Shown: piece by piece, positions 1 to 5,819 of the stretch
Layout of the letters: every line of letters starts with the position of its first letter
How positions within the stretch are numbered: the first letter of the stretch is position 1
Source of the DNA: Burkholderiales bacterium
GTDB lineage: Bacteria; Pseudomonadota; Gammaproteobacteria; Burkholderiales; Casimicrobiaceae
Reading direction: 5' to 3'
NCBI GenBank assembly: GCA_025935435.1
Contig: JAICVH010000064.1
Location: forward strand, 1-9,188
DNA: 9,188 nt
Notes under the pieces: model-generated
What the model saw: the letters and a program-made list of their open reading frames with translations, nothing else
What the model was told of the DNA's origin: nothing
The model's database searches: none
Translations under genes and position numbers: made by a program

Positions 1-90
1 ACTGGATGATCGCCGGTGCGAACTCGCCGGCCGCCCGGGCGTCGTAAGGTTTCGGTGGGTGTACGCCACTAACGCGTGTCATCTTGCGCC

Positions 91-96
91 GAGGAG
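91..96 (+). promoter_or_regulatory. Ribosome binding site that fixes the msrA start
   Basis: GAGGAG stands six bases before the ATG at 103. An in-frame GTG at 76 would add nine residues (beginning MSSCAEEPL) but has no comparable Shine-Dalgarno sequence and would put charged residues ahead of the signal peptide. The ATG at 103 is therefore preferred. The nine bases GAGGAGCCT recur exactly before the membrane-protein gene at 818-826. Confidence 0.75.
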
Positions 97-102
97 CCTC
101 TG

Positions 103-744
103 ATGCGTTGGCAATCGCTCGTTCTCTTTCTCGCACTTGCGGTCGGCGCGCCCGTGCGCGCGACCATCCCTGATTTCCAGGGTGCCCCGCCGAAGCCCCC
201 GACCCGCGGCGAAGCCACGGCGGTGTTTGCCGGCGGCTGCTTCTGGGGCGTCGACGCCGTCTACAAGCACCTGAAGGGCGTGAAGAAGGTCGTTTCCGGT
301 TATTCCGGCGGCAACGGCGCAACGGCGAACTACATGATGGTGGGCACGGGCACGACCGGGCACGCCGAAGCGGTGCAAGTGACGTACGATCCGTCACAGA
401 TCGCGTACACCGATCTGTTGAAGGTGTTCTTCGCCGTCGCGCACGACCCGACCCAGCTGAACCGGCAGGGCCCCGACGTCGGTCCGCAGTACCGTTCAGC
501 CATTTTCTACGCGGATCCGCAGCAGAAGGAGCTCGCCGAGCGTTACATCGCGCAGCTCGACGCCGCGAAGTCGTTCGACAAACCGATCGTCACGAAAGTT
601 GCCGCACTCGACAAGTTCTATCCGGCCGAGGACTATCACCAGAATTATCTTGCGCTCCATCCGAACCAGCCGTATATCGTCTATCACGACCTGCCGAAAC
701 TCGAAGCGTTGAAAAAGCAGTTCCCGGCGTGGTATCGGCCGTAA
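103..744 (+). CDS. msrA: Exported peptide methionine sulfoxide reductase MsrA, single-cysteine type
   Basis: MsrA reduces the S-epimer of methionine sulfoxide in oxidised proteins back to methionine. The 213-residue product carries the family signature GGCFWG, with the catalytic cysteine at residue 46. Other conserved elements are YSGG, GHAEAVQVTYDP (the glutamate that assists catalysis) and the DVGPQYRS segment with its aspartate and tyrosine. Residues 1-20 form a signal peptide: a short basic start, a hydrophobic run LVLFLALAVGA, and a VRA cleavage site before TIPDF. The enzyme therefore probably acts in the periplasm. Cys46 is the only cysteine in the protein. The C-terminal resolving cysteines of E. 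coli-type MsrA are missing, so turnover presumably needs an external thiol donor. No msrB lies beside it. The gene appears monocistronic, followed by a strong hairpin at 765-794. The family call is secure; the export call is well supported; the reductant is unknown. Confidence 0.95.
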   Translation: MRWQSLVLFLALAVGAPVRATIPDFQGAPPKPPTRGEATAVFAGGCFWGVDAVYKHLKGVKKVVSGYSGGNGATANYMMVGTGTTGHAEAVQVTYDPSQIAYTDLLKVFFAVAHDPTQLNRQGPDVGPQYRSAIFYADPQQKELAERYIAQLDAAKSFDKPIVTKVAALDKFYPAEDYHQNYLALHPNQPYIVYHDLPKLEALKKQFPAWYRP

Positions 745-764
745 CGGCAGACTCGCCGTCGTTC

Positions 765-794
765 GATGGCCTGCGGTGCGCGCCGCAGGCCATC
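765..794 (+). terminator. Strong hairpin after msrA, probable terminator without a good U-tract
   Basis: A perfect 12-bp inverted repeat, GATGGCCTGCGG and CCGCAGGCCATC, flanks a six-base loop TGCGCG. It begins 20 bases after the msrA stop. The following bases (TCATTCAACC) contain no run of T, so it is not a textbook intrinsic terminator. It may stop transcription, protect the 3' end of the msrA transcript, or do both. It lies only 32 bases before the next start codon, so it would also sit in the leader of a read-through transcript. Confidence 0.6.
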
Positions 795-826
795 TCATTC
801 AACCGCGGTAAGCAGTGGAGGAGCCT

Positions 827-1081
827 ATGAGCATCATCTGGACCATCCTGATCGGTTTCATCGTCGGGCTGCTCGCGAAGTTCGTCATGCCGGGCAGGGA
901 TCCGGGCGGTTTCTTCGTCACGGCGGCGATCGGGATCATCGGTTCGCTCATTGCGACGTACGGCGGCAAGGCGCTCGGCATCTATGGCGGCGAGGAGACC
1001 GCCGGATTCATCGGCGCGTTCATCGGCGCGATCATCCTGTTGATCCTTTACCGGTTGCTGGTGCGCAATCGCAGCACCTGA
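827..1081 (+). CDS. GlsB/YeaQ/YmgE family small membrane protein
   Basis: This 84-residue, very hydrophobic protein belongs to the transglycosylase-associated (GlsB/YeaQ/YmgE) family, whose usual length is about 80-85 residues. Three membrane segments are visible at roughly 3-20, 28-45 and 59-76. The conserved loop after the first, KFVMPGRDPGG, is the family hallmark, followed by glycine-rich helices (AAIGIIGSLIATYGG; GFIGAFIGA) and a basic tail LVRNRST. The biochemical role of the family is not established; several members are induced by general or envelope stress. GGAGGAG at 817-823 favours the ATG at 827 over an in-frame GTG at 815, which overlaps that site. The next gene begins 22 bases after the stop with its own good ribosome binding site, so the two are probably co-transcribed. 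Confidence 0.88.
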   Translation: MSIIWTILIGFIVGLLAKFVMPGRDPGGFFVTAAIGIIGSLIATYGGKALGIYGGEETAGFIGAFIGAIILLILYRLLVRNRST

Positions 1082-1103
1082 ACGCAGCTTCAAAGGAGCG
1101 CCC

Positions 1104-1622
1104 ATGGCATTCGATCTTGGCAATCTGCTGCAGAATTATCTGAACGTCCCGCCGGAGCAGTCCAACGCCGACGCGCCCGCGCATTTCGACCAGATCGCGC
1201 AGCATGCGTCGCCACAGGTGATGGGACAGGGGATCGCCGACGCGCTGCGTTCGGACCAGACGCCCTCGCTCGGGCAGATGGTCAGCGACATGTTCACGCG
1301 CGCGAACCCGCAGCAGCAGGCGGGCATGCTGAATCAGATTCTCGGTTCGGTGAATCCGGGCGTCCTCGGCTCGCTCGGCGGCGTGCTCGGTGGCCTTGCA
1401 TCGCAGGTCGGCGGCGGCCACGCACGGATCACACCGCAACAGGCGTCGGAAATCTCGCCGGCGCAGGTGCAGGACCTCGCCAACCATGCCGAAAAACAGA
1501 GCCCCGGCATCTTCGACAAACTGGGCGACTTCTATGCGCAGCATCCGGATCTCGTCAAGACGCTCGGCAGCGCGGCGCTGACGATCGCGCTCGCCAAGAT
1601 GGCGAATCGCATGCGCGGTTGA
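1104..1622 (+). CDS. Conserved-looking hypothetical protein, 172 aa, paired with the GlsB-like gene
   Basis: I do not recognise a named family. AGGAG at 1094-1098 lies five bases before the ATG, and codon use matches the neighbours, so the gene is real. The product lacks cysteine. It has a glutamine-rich amphipathic first half (LGNLLQNYLNV near the start; NPQQQAGMLNQIL around 68-80), a glycine-rich hydrophobic middle (about 86-105, VLGSLGGVLGGLASQVGGG), a polar helical stretch (110-135) and a hydrophobic C-terminal helix (about 153-168) ending in basic residues. No N-terminal signal peptide is evident. The middle and C-terminal segments could insert into or associate with a membrane. Its position 22 bases behind the GlsB-like gene suggests a joint role in an envelope stress response, but that is inference. 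It ends just before the hairpin at 1636-1668. Confidence 0.75.
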   Translation: MAFDLGNLLQNYLNVPPEQSNADAPAHFDQIAQHASPQVMGQGIADALRSDQTPSLGQMVSDMFTRANPQQQAGMLNQILGSVNPGVLGSLGGVLGGLASQVGGGHARITPQQASEISPAQVQDLANHAEKQSPGIFDKLGDFYAQHPDLVKTLGSAALTIALAKMANRMRG

Positions 1623-1635
1623 GGTCCGGCTTTTT

Positions 1636-1678
1636 CGCGCGCGGGGCCCGGCGCAGGGACCGCGCGCGTCGCAGTTTT
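1636..1678 (+). terminator. Probable intrinsic terminator of the two-gene unit 827-1622
   Basis: A perfect 9-bp stem, CGCGCGCGG (1636-1644) and CCGCGCGCG (1660-1668), encloses a 15-base loop. Six bases later comes TTTT at 1675-1678. It starts 13 bases after the preceding stop. The short, offset T-run makes it a moderate call. It separates the hypothetical gene from xth, implying that xth has its own promoter in the short space before 1705 or relies on read-through. Confidence 0.55.
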
Positions 1679-1704
1679 CTCCCTGACGCGCGCGTGATCC
1701 TTCG

Positions 1705-2448
1705 ATGAAAATCGCGACCTGGAACGTCAACGGCATCCGCGCGCGCGAAGCGCAGGTTTGCGACTGGCTCGAGCGCGACCGGCCCGACATCGTGTGCCTG
1801 CAGGAGCTCAAGGCGACGCCCGAGCAGGTGCCGGCGCGCTGCGCGCATGCCGACTATCACGTGTACTGGCACGGCATGCGCGCGTACTCCGGTGTGTCGT
1901 TGCACGTCAGCAAGCATCTGCATGCGGACGCGCCGGTGTTTTCGCATCCGGCCTTCGACATGGAATCGCGCATCGTGCAAGTCACTCTCGGCAACCTCGT
2001 CCTCGCGTCGGTGTATGTTCCGAATGGCGGCAAGGATTACCGGGCCAAGCTCGAATTCCTGACCAACCTCGCAAGCTGGACCAACGAGCTGCACGCGAGC
2101 GGGCGCGACGTCGTCATCTGCGGCGATCTGAATGTCGCGCATACGGACCTCGACGTGCATCCGCGCGAACGCAAGCCCGGCGTGATCGGTCAGCGACCGG
2201 AGGAACGCGAACTGTTCGATCGCCTGCTCGGCGGCCACAGCGTCGACGTCGGTCGCGCTGCGCATCCCGGCAACGCCGAGCTGTTCACCTGGTGGCCGCC
2301 GTGGCGCAACATGCGCCAGCGCAATATCGGCTGGCGCATCGATTACATTCTCGCCTCGAGACCGATCGCCGACCGTGTCACCGAGTATGTCGTGCTTGCC
2401 GACATCGGGACCAGCGACCACGCGCCGGTAATGATGACGACCCACTAA
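1705..2448 (+). CDS. xth: Exodeoxyribonuclease III / AP endonuclease
   Basis: This enzyme incises DNA 5' of abasic sites and removes 3' blocking groups during base excision repair; the family also has 3'-5' exonuclease and 3'-phosphatase activity. The 247-residue product shows all endonuclease/exonuclease/phosphatase-fold motifs in order: WNVNGIR (6-12), LQELK with metal ligand Glu34, YSGVSL (61-66), VYVPNG (103-108), GDLNVAH with Asp141 and Asn143, WRIDYIL (210-216), and SDHAPV with Asp238 and catalytic His239. It is somewhat shorter than E. coli ExoIII (268 residues) and closer to the shorter ExoA-like copies; genomes of this type often hold more than one paralogue. No clear Shine-Dalgarno precedes the ATG, but the protein begins MKIATWN exactly as family members do, so the start is firm. 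Confidence 0.95.
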   Translation: MKIATWNVNGIRAREAQVCDWLERDRPDIVCLQELKATPEQVPARCAHADYHVYWHGMRAYSGVSLHVSKHLHADAPVFSHPAFDMESRIVQVTLGNLVLASVYVPNGGKDYRAKLEFLTNLASWTNELHASGRDVVICGDLNVAHTDLDVHPRERKPGVIGQRPEERELFDRLLGGHSVDVGRAAHPGNAELFTWWPPWRNMRQRNIGWRIDYILASRPIADRVTEYVVLADIGTSDHAPVMMTTH

Positions 2449-2459
2449 AAAAACGTCGG

Positions 2460-2480
2460 GCCGCGGGAATCAATCGCGGC
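2460..2480 (+). terminator. Weak hairpin after xth, possible terminator
   Basis: GCCGCG (2460-2465) can pair with CGCGGC (2475-2480) around a nine-base loop, beginning 11 bases after the xth stop. An A-run (2447-2453) precedes it but no T-run follows. Such short GC stems arise by chance in this DNA, so support is modest. Confidence 0.3.
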
Positions 2481-2503
2481 GGCAGGCGGTCACTTCCTTG
2501 TGC

Positions 2504-2527
2504 GCGATCGCGCTATTTCGCGATCGC
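2504..2527 (+). promoter_or_regulatory. Perfect leader hairpin made of two GCGATCGC octamers
   Basis: GCGATCGCG (2504-2512) and CGCGATCGC (2519-2527) form a perfect 9-bp inverted repeat with the loop CTATTT. Each arm contains the palindromic octamer GCGATCGC. The element ends eight bases before the AGGAG of the next gene, so in RNA it would sit in the 5' leader close to the ribosome binding site. In DNA it could be an operator for a dimeric regulator. No promoter elements can be assigned with confidence nearby. Confidence 0.4.
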
Positions 2528-2545
2528 CGTCGCAAGGAGAACTCC

Positions 2546-3544
2546 ATGGCAGTCAAACAGGGAACCGCTTCCTATCGGTCCGACGTTTCGCCGCGCGAGC
2601 CCGGGTCGCGCTATCCAGTCGCAGCAAGCGAGCGTCCCTCGTCGCCGCCGCTCGACGCCGCCCGCATTGCGCGCGGTCTGGGCTGGTTCAGCATTTCGCT
2701 TGGCGTGCTCGAAGTGCTTGCACCGCGGCTCGTGTCACGCGTTGTTGGTGGACGCGGCGACAACTCGAGCCTGATCCGCTTGTACGGCATTCGCGAAATC
2801 GTCAGCGGTGCGATGATCTTCGGACAGGGCTCGAAGCCCGCGGCTGCGATGTGGTCGCGCGTCGCCGGCGACGCAATGGACATCGCCACGCTTGCGGTCG
2901 CAGCGTCATCGAGCAGGCACAAGGGCGCGCTGGCTTTTGCGACGGCGAACGTGCTCGGCGTGACCGCGCTCGACGTGTATTGCGCGCAGGAGTTGAGCCG
3001 CGATCGTCCTGCGGCACCGGTTGGTACGATCCACATGACGCGCAGCGTCGTCATCAACCGCGCACCGGAAGAACTGTATCGGTTCTGGCACGACTTCGAG
3101 AATTTCCCGCGCTTCATGTACCACCTCGAATCAGTGCGCGCGACCGGCGCGCGGACGTCGCATTGGGTCGCGAAGGGTCCGGCCGGCACCCACGTCGAAT
3201 GGGACGCAGAAATCACCGCCGACACGCCGAACGAACTGATTGCCTGGCGTTCGCTGCCCGACGCCGACGTCGAGAATTCCGGCATCGTGCAGTTCGAACC
3301 GCGTCCGGGCGGTCGCGGCACGATCGTCCGCGTCGAGATCGAATACCGGCCGCCCGGGGGTGTTGCCGGTGCCATCGTCGCGAAGCTGTTCAACGAATCG
3401 CCCGAACAGCAGATCTACGACGACCTCCACCGCATGAAGCAGGTGATCGAAACCGGCGAGGTCACGCGCTCCGACGGCAGCCCCGAAGGCCGTGGGCAGG
3501 TGCTGCAGTCGAAGGGCCAGCCGGCCTCGGTACCTTCGATCTGA
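2546..3544 (+). CDS. Membrane protein with C-terminal SRPBCC (cyclase/dehydrase-like) domain
   Basis: The 332-residue product has three parts. Residues 1-38 are polar and proline/serine-rich. Residues about 42-147 form a hydrophobic, alanine/glycine-rich region with several likely membrane segments (near 44-60, 103-121 and 127-145). Residues about 163-305 form an SRPBCC/START-type domain of the polyketide cyclase/dehydrase and lipid-transport superfamily, with HMTRSVVINRAPEELYRFW at its start, then NFPRFMYHLESV, and a C-terminal helix ending DDLHRMKQVIETGEV. Such domains bind hydrophobic ligands, but no catalytic residues can be assigned. AGGAG at 2535-2539, six bases before the ATG at 2546, fixes the start. 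It is first of a likely four-gene operon, and this kind of gene is often seen next to a formaldehyde-dehydrogenase-like gene, as here. A substrate cannot be named. Confidence 0.85.
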   Translation: MAVKQGTASYRSDVSPREPGSRYPVAASERPSSPPLDAARIARGLGWFSISLGVLEVLAPRLVSRVVGGRGDNSSLIRLYGIREIVSGAMIFGQGSKPAAAMWSRVAGDAMDIATLAVAASSSRHKGALAFATANVLGVTALDVYCAQELSRDRPAAPVGTIHMTRSVVINRAPEELYRFWHDFENFPRFMYHLESVRATGARTSHWVAKGPAGTHVEWDAEITADTPNELIAWRSLPDADVENSGIVQFEPRPGGRGTIVRVEIEYRPPGGVAGAIVAKLFNESPEQQIYDDLHRMKQVIETGEVTRSDGSPEGRGQVLQSKGQPASVPSI

Positions 3545-3581
3545 ACCGAGCACCGATCCTCTACCCGACACGAGACGACCG

Positions 3582-4754
3582 ATGAAAGCAAACTGCTGGC
3601 ACGGCAAGCGCGACATGCGCGTCGACGACGTACCCGACCCGAAGATCCTCAACCAACGCGACGCCATCGTTCGCGTCACGTCCACCGCCATCTGCGGTTC
3701 TGATCTACACCTCTACAACGGCTTCATCCCGACGATGAAAAAGGGCGACGTTCTCGGCCATGAGTTCATGGGCGAAGTCGTCGAACTGGGTCGGGACGTC
3801 AAGAACCTGAAAATCGGCGACCGCGTCGTCGTGCCGTTTCCGATCGCATGCGGCGCGTGCTTTGCATGCGAGGCGCAGATGTTCTCGTTGTGCGAGAACT
3901 CCAATCCGAATGCGTGGATCGCCGAAAAGCTGATGGGTCATTCGCCCGCCGGCGCGTTCGGCTATACGCACATGCTCGGCGGTTTCGCGGGCGGGCAGGC
4001 TGAATACGCGCGCGTGCCGTTCGCCGACGTCGGTCCACTCAAGGTGCCCGACGGCATGCCCGACGACCAGGCGCTGTTCCTGTCCGACATCCTGCCGACG
4101 GGTTACATGGGCGCCGAGATGTGCGACATCAAGCCCGGTGACACTGTCGCGGTATGGGGCTGCGGTCCCGTCGGTCAGTTCGCGATCGCGTCTGCCAGGA
4201 TGCTCGGCGCAGAACGCATCATCGCGATCGATCGGTTCGCCGAGCGCCTCGCGATGGCATCGGCCAAGGCGGGTGCGACCGACACCATCCATTACGAAGA
4301 ACAGGATGTCCTCGACACGCTGAAAGACCTGACCGGTGGCGTCGGCCCGGACGCCTGCATCGATGCGGTAGGCACGGAAGCGCACGCGCCGGGCTTCATG
4401 TATGCGTACGATCGCTTCAAGCAGGCGTTGATGCTCGAGTCCGATCGCCCGCTCGCGTTGCGCCAGGCGGTCATGGCGTGCCGCAACGGTGGCACCGTCT
4501 CGGTGATCGGCGTATACGGCGGCTTCATCGACAAGTTTCCGATGGGCTCGTTCATGAACCGGTCGCTGACGATGCGCACCGGCCAGTGTCACGTCCAGCG
4601 TTACATGAAACCGCTGCTCGAGCGCATCGAGCGCGGCGACATCGACCCGAGCTTCGTCATTACGCATCACATGAAACTCGACGAGGCGCCCGACGGTTAT
4701 GCGATGTTCGCCAAGAAACAGGACGACTGCATCAAGATCGTCATGACGCCTTGA
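3582..4754 (+). CDS. Zinc-dependent alcohol/formaldehyde dehydrogenase-like enzyme (MDR family)
   Basis: This 390-residue medium-chain dehydrogenase belongs to the formaldehyde-dehydrogenase-like class of zinc enzymes that oxidise alcohols or aldehyde adducts with NAD. Catalytic zinc ligands are visible at Cys38 (ICGSDLH) and in GHE at His60-Glu61. Four structural-zinc cysteines occur at 90, 93, 96 and 104. The Rossmann motif GCGPVG lies at 193-198, and an aspartate at 217 ends the second strand (IIAIDR), which favours NAD over NADP. The long insert GHSPAGAFGYTHMLGGFAGGQAEY (119-142, quoted in two parts: GHSPAGAFGYTH and MLGGFAGGQAEY) is typical of this subclass. The start begins MKANCWHG like relatives, though the Shine-Dalgarno is weak. 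It follows the SRPBCC gene by 37 bases. Formaldehyde as substrate is only a family-level guess; other alcohols or aldehydes are possible. Confidence 0.92.
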   Translation: MKANCWHGKRDMRVDDVPDPKILNQRDAIVRVTSTAICGSDLHLYNGFIPTMKKGDVLGHEFMGEVVELGRDVKNLKIGDRVVVPFPIACGACFACEAQMFSLCENSNPNAWIAEKLMGHSPAGAFGYTHMLGGFAGGQAEYARVPFADVGPLKVPDGMPDDQALFLSDILPTGYMGAEMCDIKPGDTVAVWGCGPVGQFAIASARMLGAERIIAIDRFAERLAMASAKAGATDTIHYEEQDVLDTLKDLTGGVGPDACIDAVGTEAHAPGFMYAYDRFKQALMLESDRPLALRQAVMACRNGGTVSVIGVYGGFIDKFPMGSFMNRSLTMRTGQCHVQRYMKPLLERIERGDIDPSFVITHHMKLDEAPDGYAMFAKKQDDCIKIVMTP

Positions 4755-4786
4755 TCCTCCGCCGGCGGCACCGACCGCGCGGCGCG

Positions 4787-4795
4787 ATGACGTGA
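4787..4795 (+). promoter_or_regulatory. Minimal ATG-ACG-TGA reading frame overlapping a GTG start
   Basis: The ATG at 4787 opens a two-codon frame, ATG ACG TGA, that ends at 4795 and overlaps the GTG at 4792 in another frame. A ribosome starting at the ATG would stop on top of the real start, which could dampen or couple translation. No good Shine-Dalgarno favours either codon, so this may be coincidence. Confidence 0.2.
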
Positions 4796-5799
4796 AGCTG
4801 TCGGTACTCGATCAATCGACGGCTGCGGAAGGCGTCAGCCAGGATGTCGCCATTCGCGAGACGCTCGCACTCGCGCGGCATTGCGAAGCGCTCGGCTATC
4901 ACCGTTACTGGGTGTCCGAGCACCATGCGAGCGACAGCATCGTCGGAACGGCCCCCGAAGTGCTGATGGCCGCGATCGCCGCAACGACGTCGCGCATCCG
5001 CGTCGGCAGCGCCGGCGTCATGCTGCCCCATTACGCGGCACTCAAGGTCGCGGAGCAGTTTCGCGTGCTCGAGGCGATCGCCCCGGGCCGCATCGACCTC
5101 GGCGTCGGTCGCGCGCCGGGATCGGACCGGCTGACGGCGCTGGCGCTCAATCCGTACGCCAACGCGGCCGACGAATTTCCCCGCCAGGTGCATGAACTGC
5201 GTGCCTGGGTCAACAATGAACCGCTCGATAGCGGTCACCCGTTCGCGGGCATCGCGGCGCATCCGACCGGCCCCACGAGCCCGGAGCTGTGGATTCTCGG
5301 CAGTTCCGATTACGGGGCACGGCTGGCGGCACATTTCGGGCTGCCGTACGCGTTCGCGTACTTCTTCACCGAGGGCCGGGGCGTCGAAGAAGCACTCGCG
5401 CTGTACCGCGATCATTACCGCCCGAGCGCGCGCTTTCCGGCGCCACGCGCGACGATCTGCGTCTGGGCGCTGGCGGCCGACACGGAGACCGAAGCGCGCA
5501 GGCTTTTGCAGACGCGTGAATTCTGGCGCGTCGGATTCGAGAAGGGCTTGCGCAAGCCGCTCGTCACGCCGGAATTCGCGGCCACGTACACTTATTCGGA
5601 AAGCGAGCGGGCGACGATCGAAGCGTTGCGCCGGAAGGCGCTCGTCGGCACGGGCGGCGGGGTGGCGCGTCGACTTCAGGAGATCGCACAGCGACTCGCG
5701 CTCGATGAACTCGTCGTGGTGACGTGGACGCACGATCCCGCGGCGCGCCATCGATCCTACGAACTGCTCGCGGAAGCCTGCGGGCTCAAGTCCTGTTAA
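4792..5799 (+). CDS. LLM-class flavin-dependent oxidoreductase (luciferase-like monooxygenase)
   Basis: The 335-residue product is a bacterial-luciferase-like TIM-barrel protein that would use reduced FMN and oxygen to oxidise an unknown substrate. Family motifs are the MKLSVLDQS start, RYWVSEHHA (38-46), VGSAGVMLPHYAALKVAEQF (71-90), and FRVLEAIAPGRIDLGVGRAPGSD, quoted in parts as FRVLEAIAPGR (90-100) and IDLGVGRAPGSD (101-112). ALVGTGGGVARRLQEI near the C-terminus matches the family's usual end-of-barrel segment. It resembles E. coli YhbW-type proteins of the single-component subgroup. The GTG at 4792 is chosen because it gives the canonical N-terminus; the ribosome binding site is poor. 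It lies 37 bases after the dehydrogenase and 20 before the hydrolase gene, so it is probably in the same operon. A partner flavin reductase is not encoded in the window. Confidence 0.9.
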   Translation: MKLSVLDQSTAAEGVSQDVAIRETLALARHCEALGYHRYWVSEHHASDSIVGTAPEVLMAAIAATTSRIRVGSAGVMLPHYAALKVAEQFRVLEAIAPGRIDLGVGRAPGSDRLTALALNPYANAADEFPRQVHELRAWVNNEPLDSGHPFAGIAAHPTGPTSPELWILGSSDYGARLAAHFGLPYAFAYFFTEGRGVEEALALYRDHYRPSARFPAPRATICVWALAADTETEARRLLQTREFWRVGFEKGLRKPLVTPEFAATYTYSESERATIEALRRKALVGTGGGVARRLQEIAQRLALDELVVVTWTHDPAARHRSYELLAEACGLKSC

Positions 5800-5805
5800 C
5801 CGCTC

Positions 5806-5815
5806 GGAGGAGGGG
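5806..5815 (+). promoter_or_regulatory. Very strong ribosome binding site before the dienelactone hydrolase gene
   Basis: GGAGGAGGGG ends four bases before the ATG at 5820. It contrasts with the weak sites of the two preceding operon genes, and it selects this ATG over in-frame upstream codons that lie inside the flavin oxidoreductase gene. The last gene of the operon may be the best translated of the last three. Confidence 0.7.
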
Positions 5816-5819
5816 CACC

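Noticed and set aside
1..47. Possible 3' end of an upstream plus-strand gene (frame 3, ending TAA at 45-47, reading WMIAGANSPAARAS)
   Set aside because: Only 15 codons are visible with no recognisable motif. A second frame stays open to 103, so the tail cannot be distinguished from non-coding DNA.
1555..2445. Long minus-strand open frame opposite xth
   Set aside because: It is a mirror of the ExoIII coding sequence, with no Shine-Dalgarno or recognisable domain.
2498..2518. Sigma-70 promoter with TTGTGC and CTATTT
   Set aside because: The boxes are only nine bases apart, far from the required spacing, and CTATTT is the loop of the leader hairpin.
3705..4670. Long minus-strand open frame opposite the zinc dehydrogenase gene
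   Set aside because: It lies wholly antisense to a gene with complete zinc and Rossmann motifs. Long antisense frames are expected in GC-rich DNA with this codon bias, and its translation is arginine/histidine-rich without a known fold.
5724..5819. N-terminal extension of the dienelactone hydrolase gene from 5724
   Set aside because: It overlaps the flavin oxidoreductase gene in another frame. The strong GGAGGAGGGG before 5820 and the signal-like N-terminus fit the shorter form.
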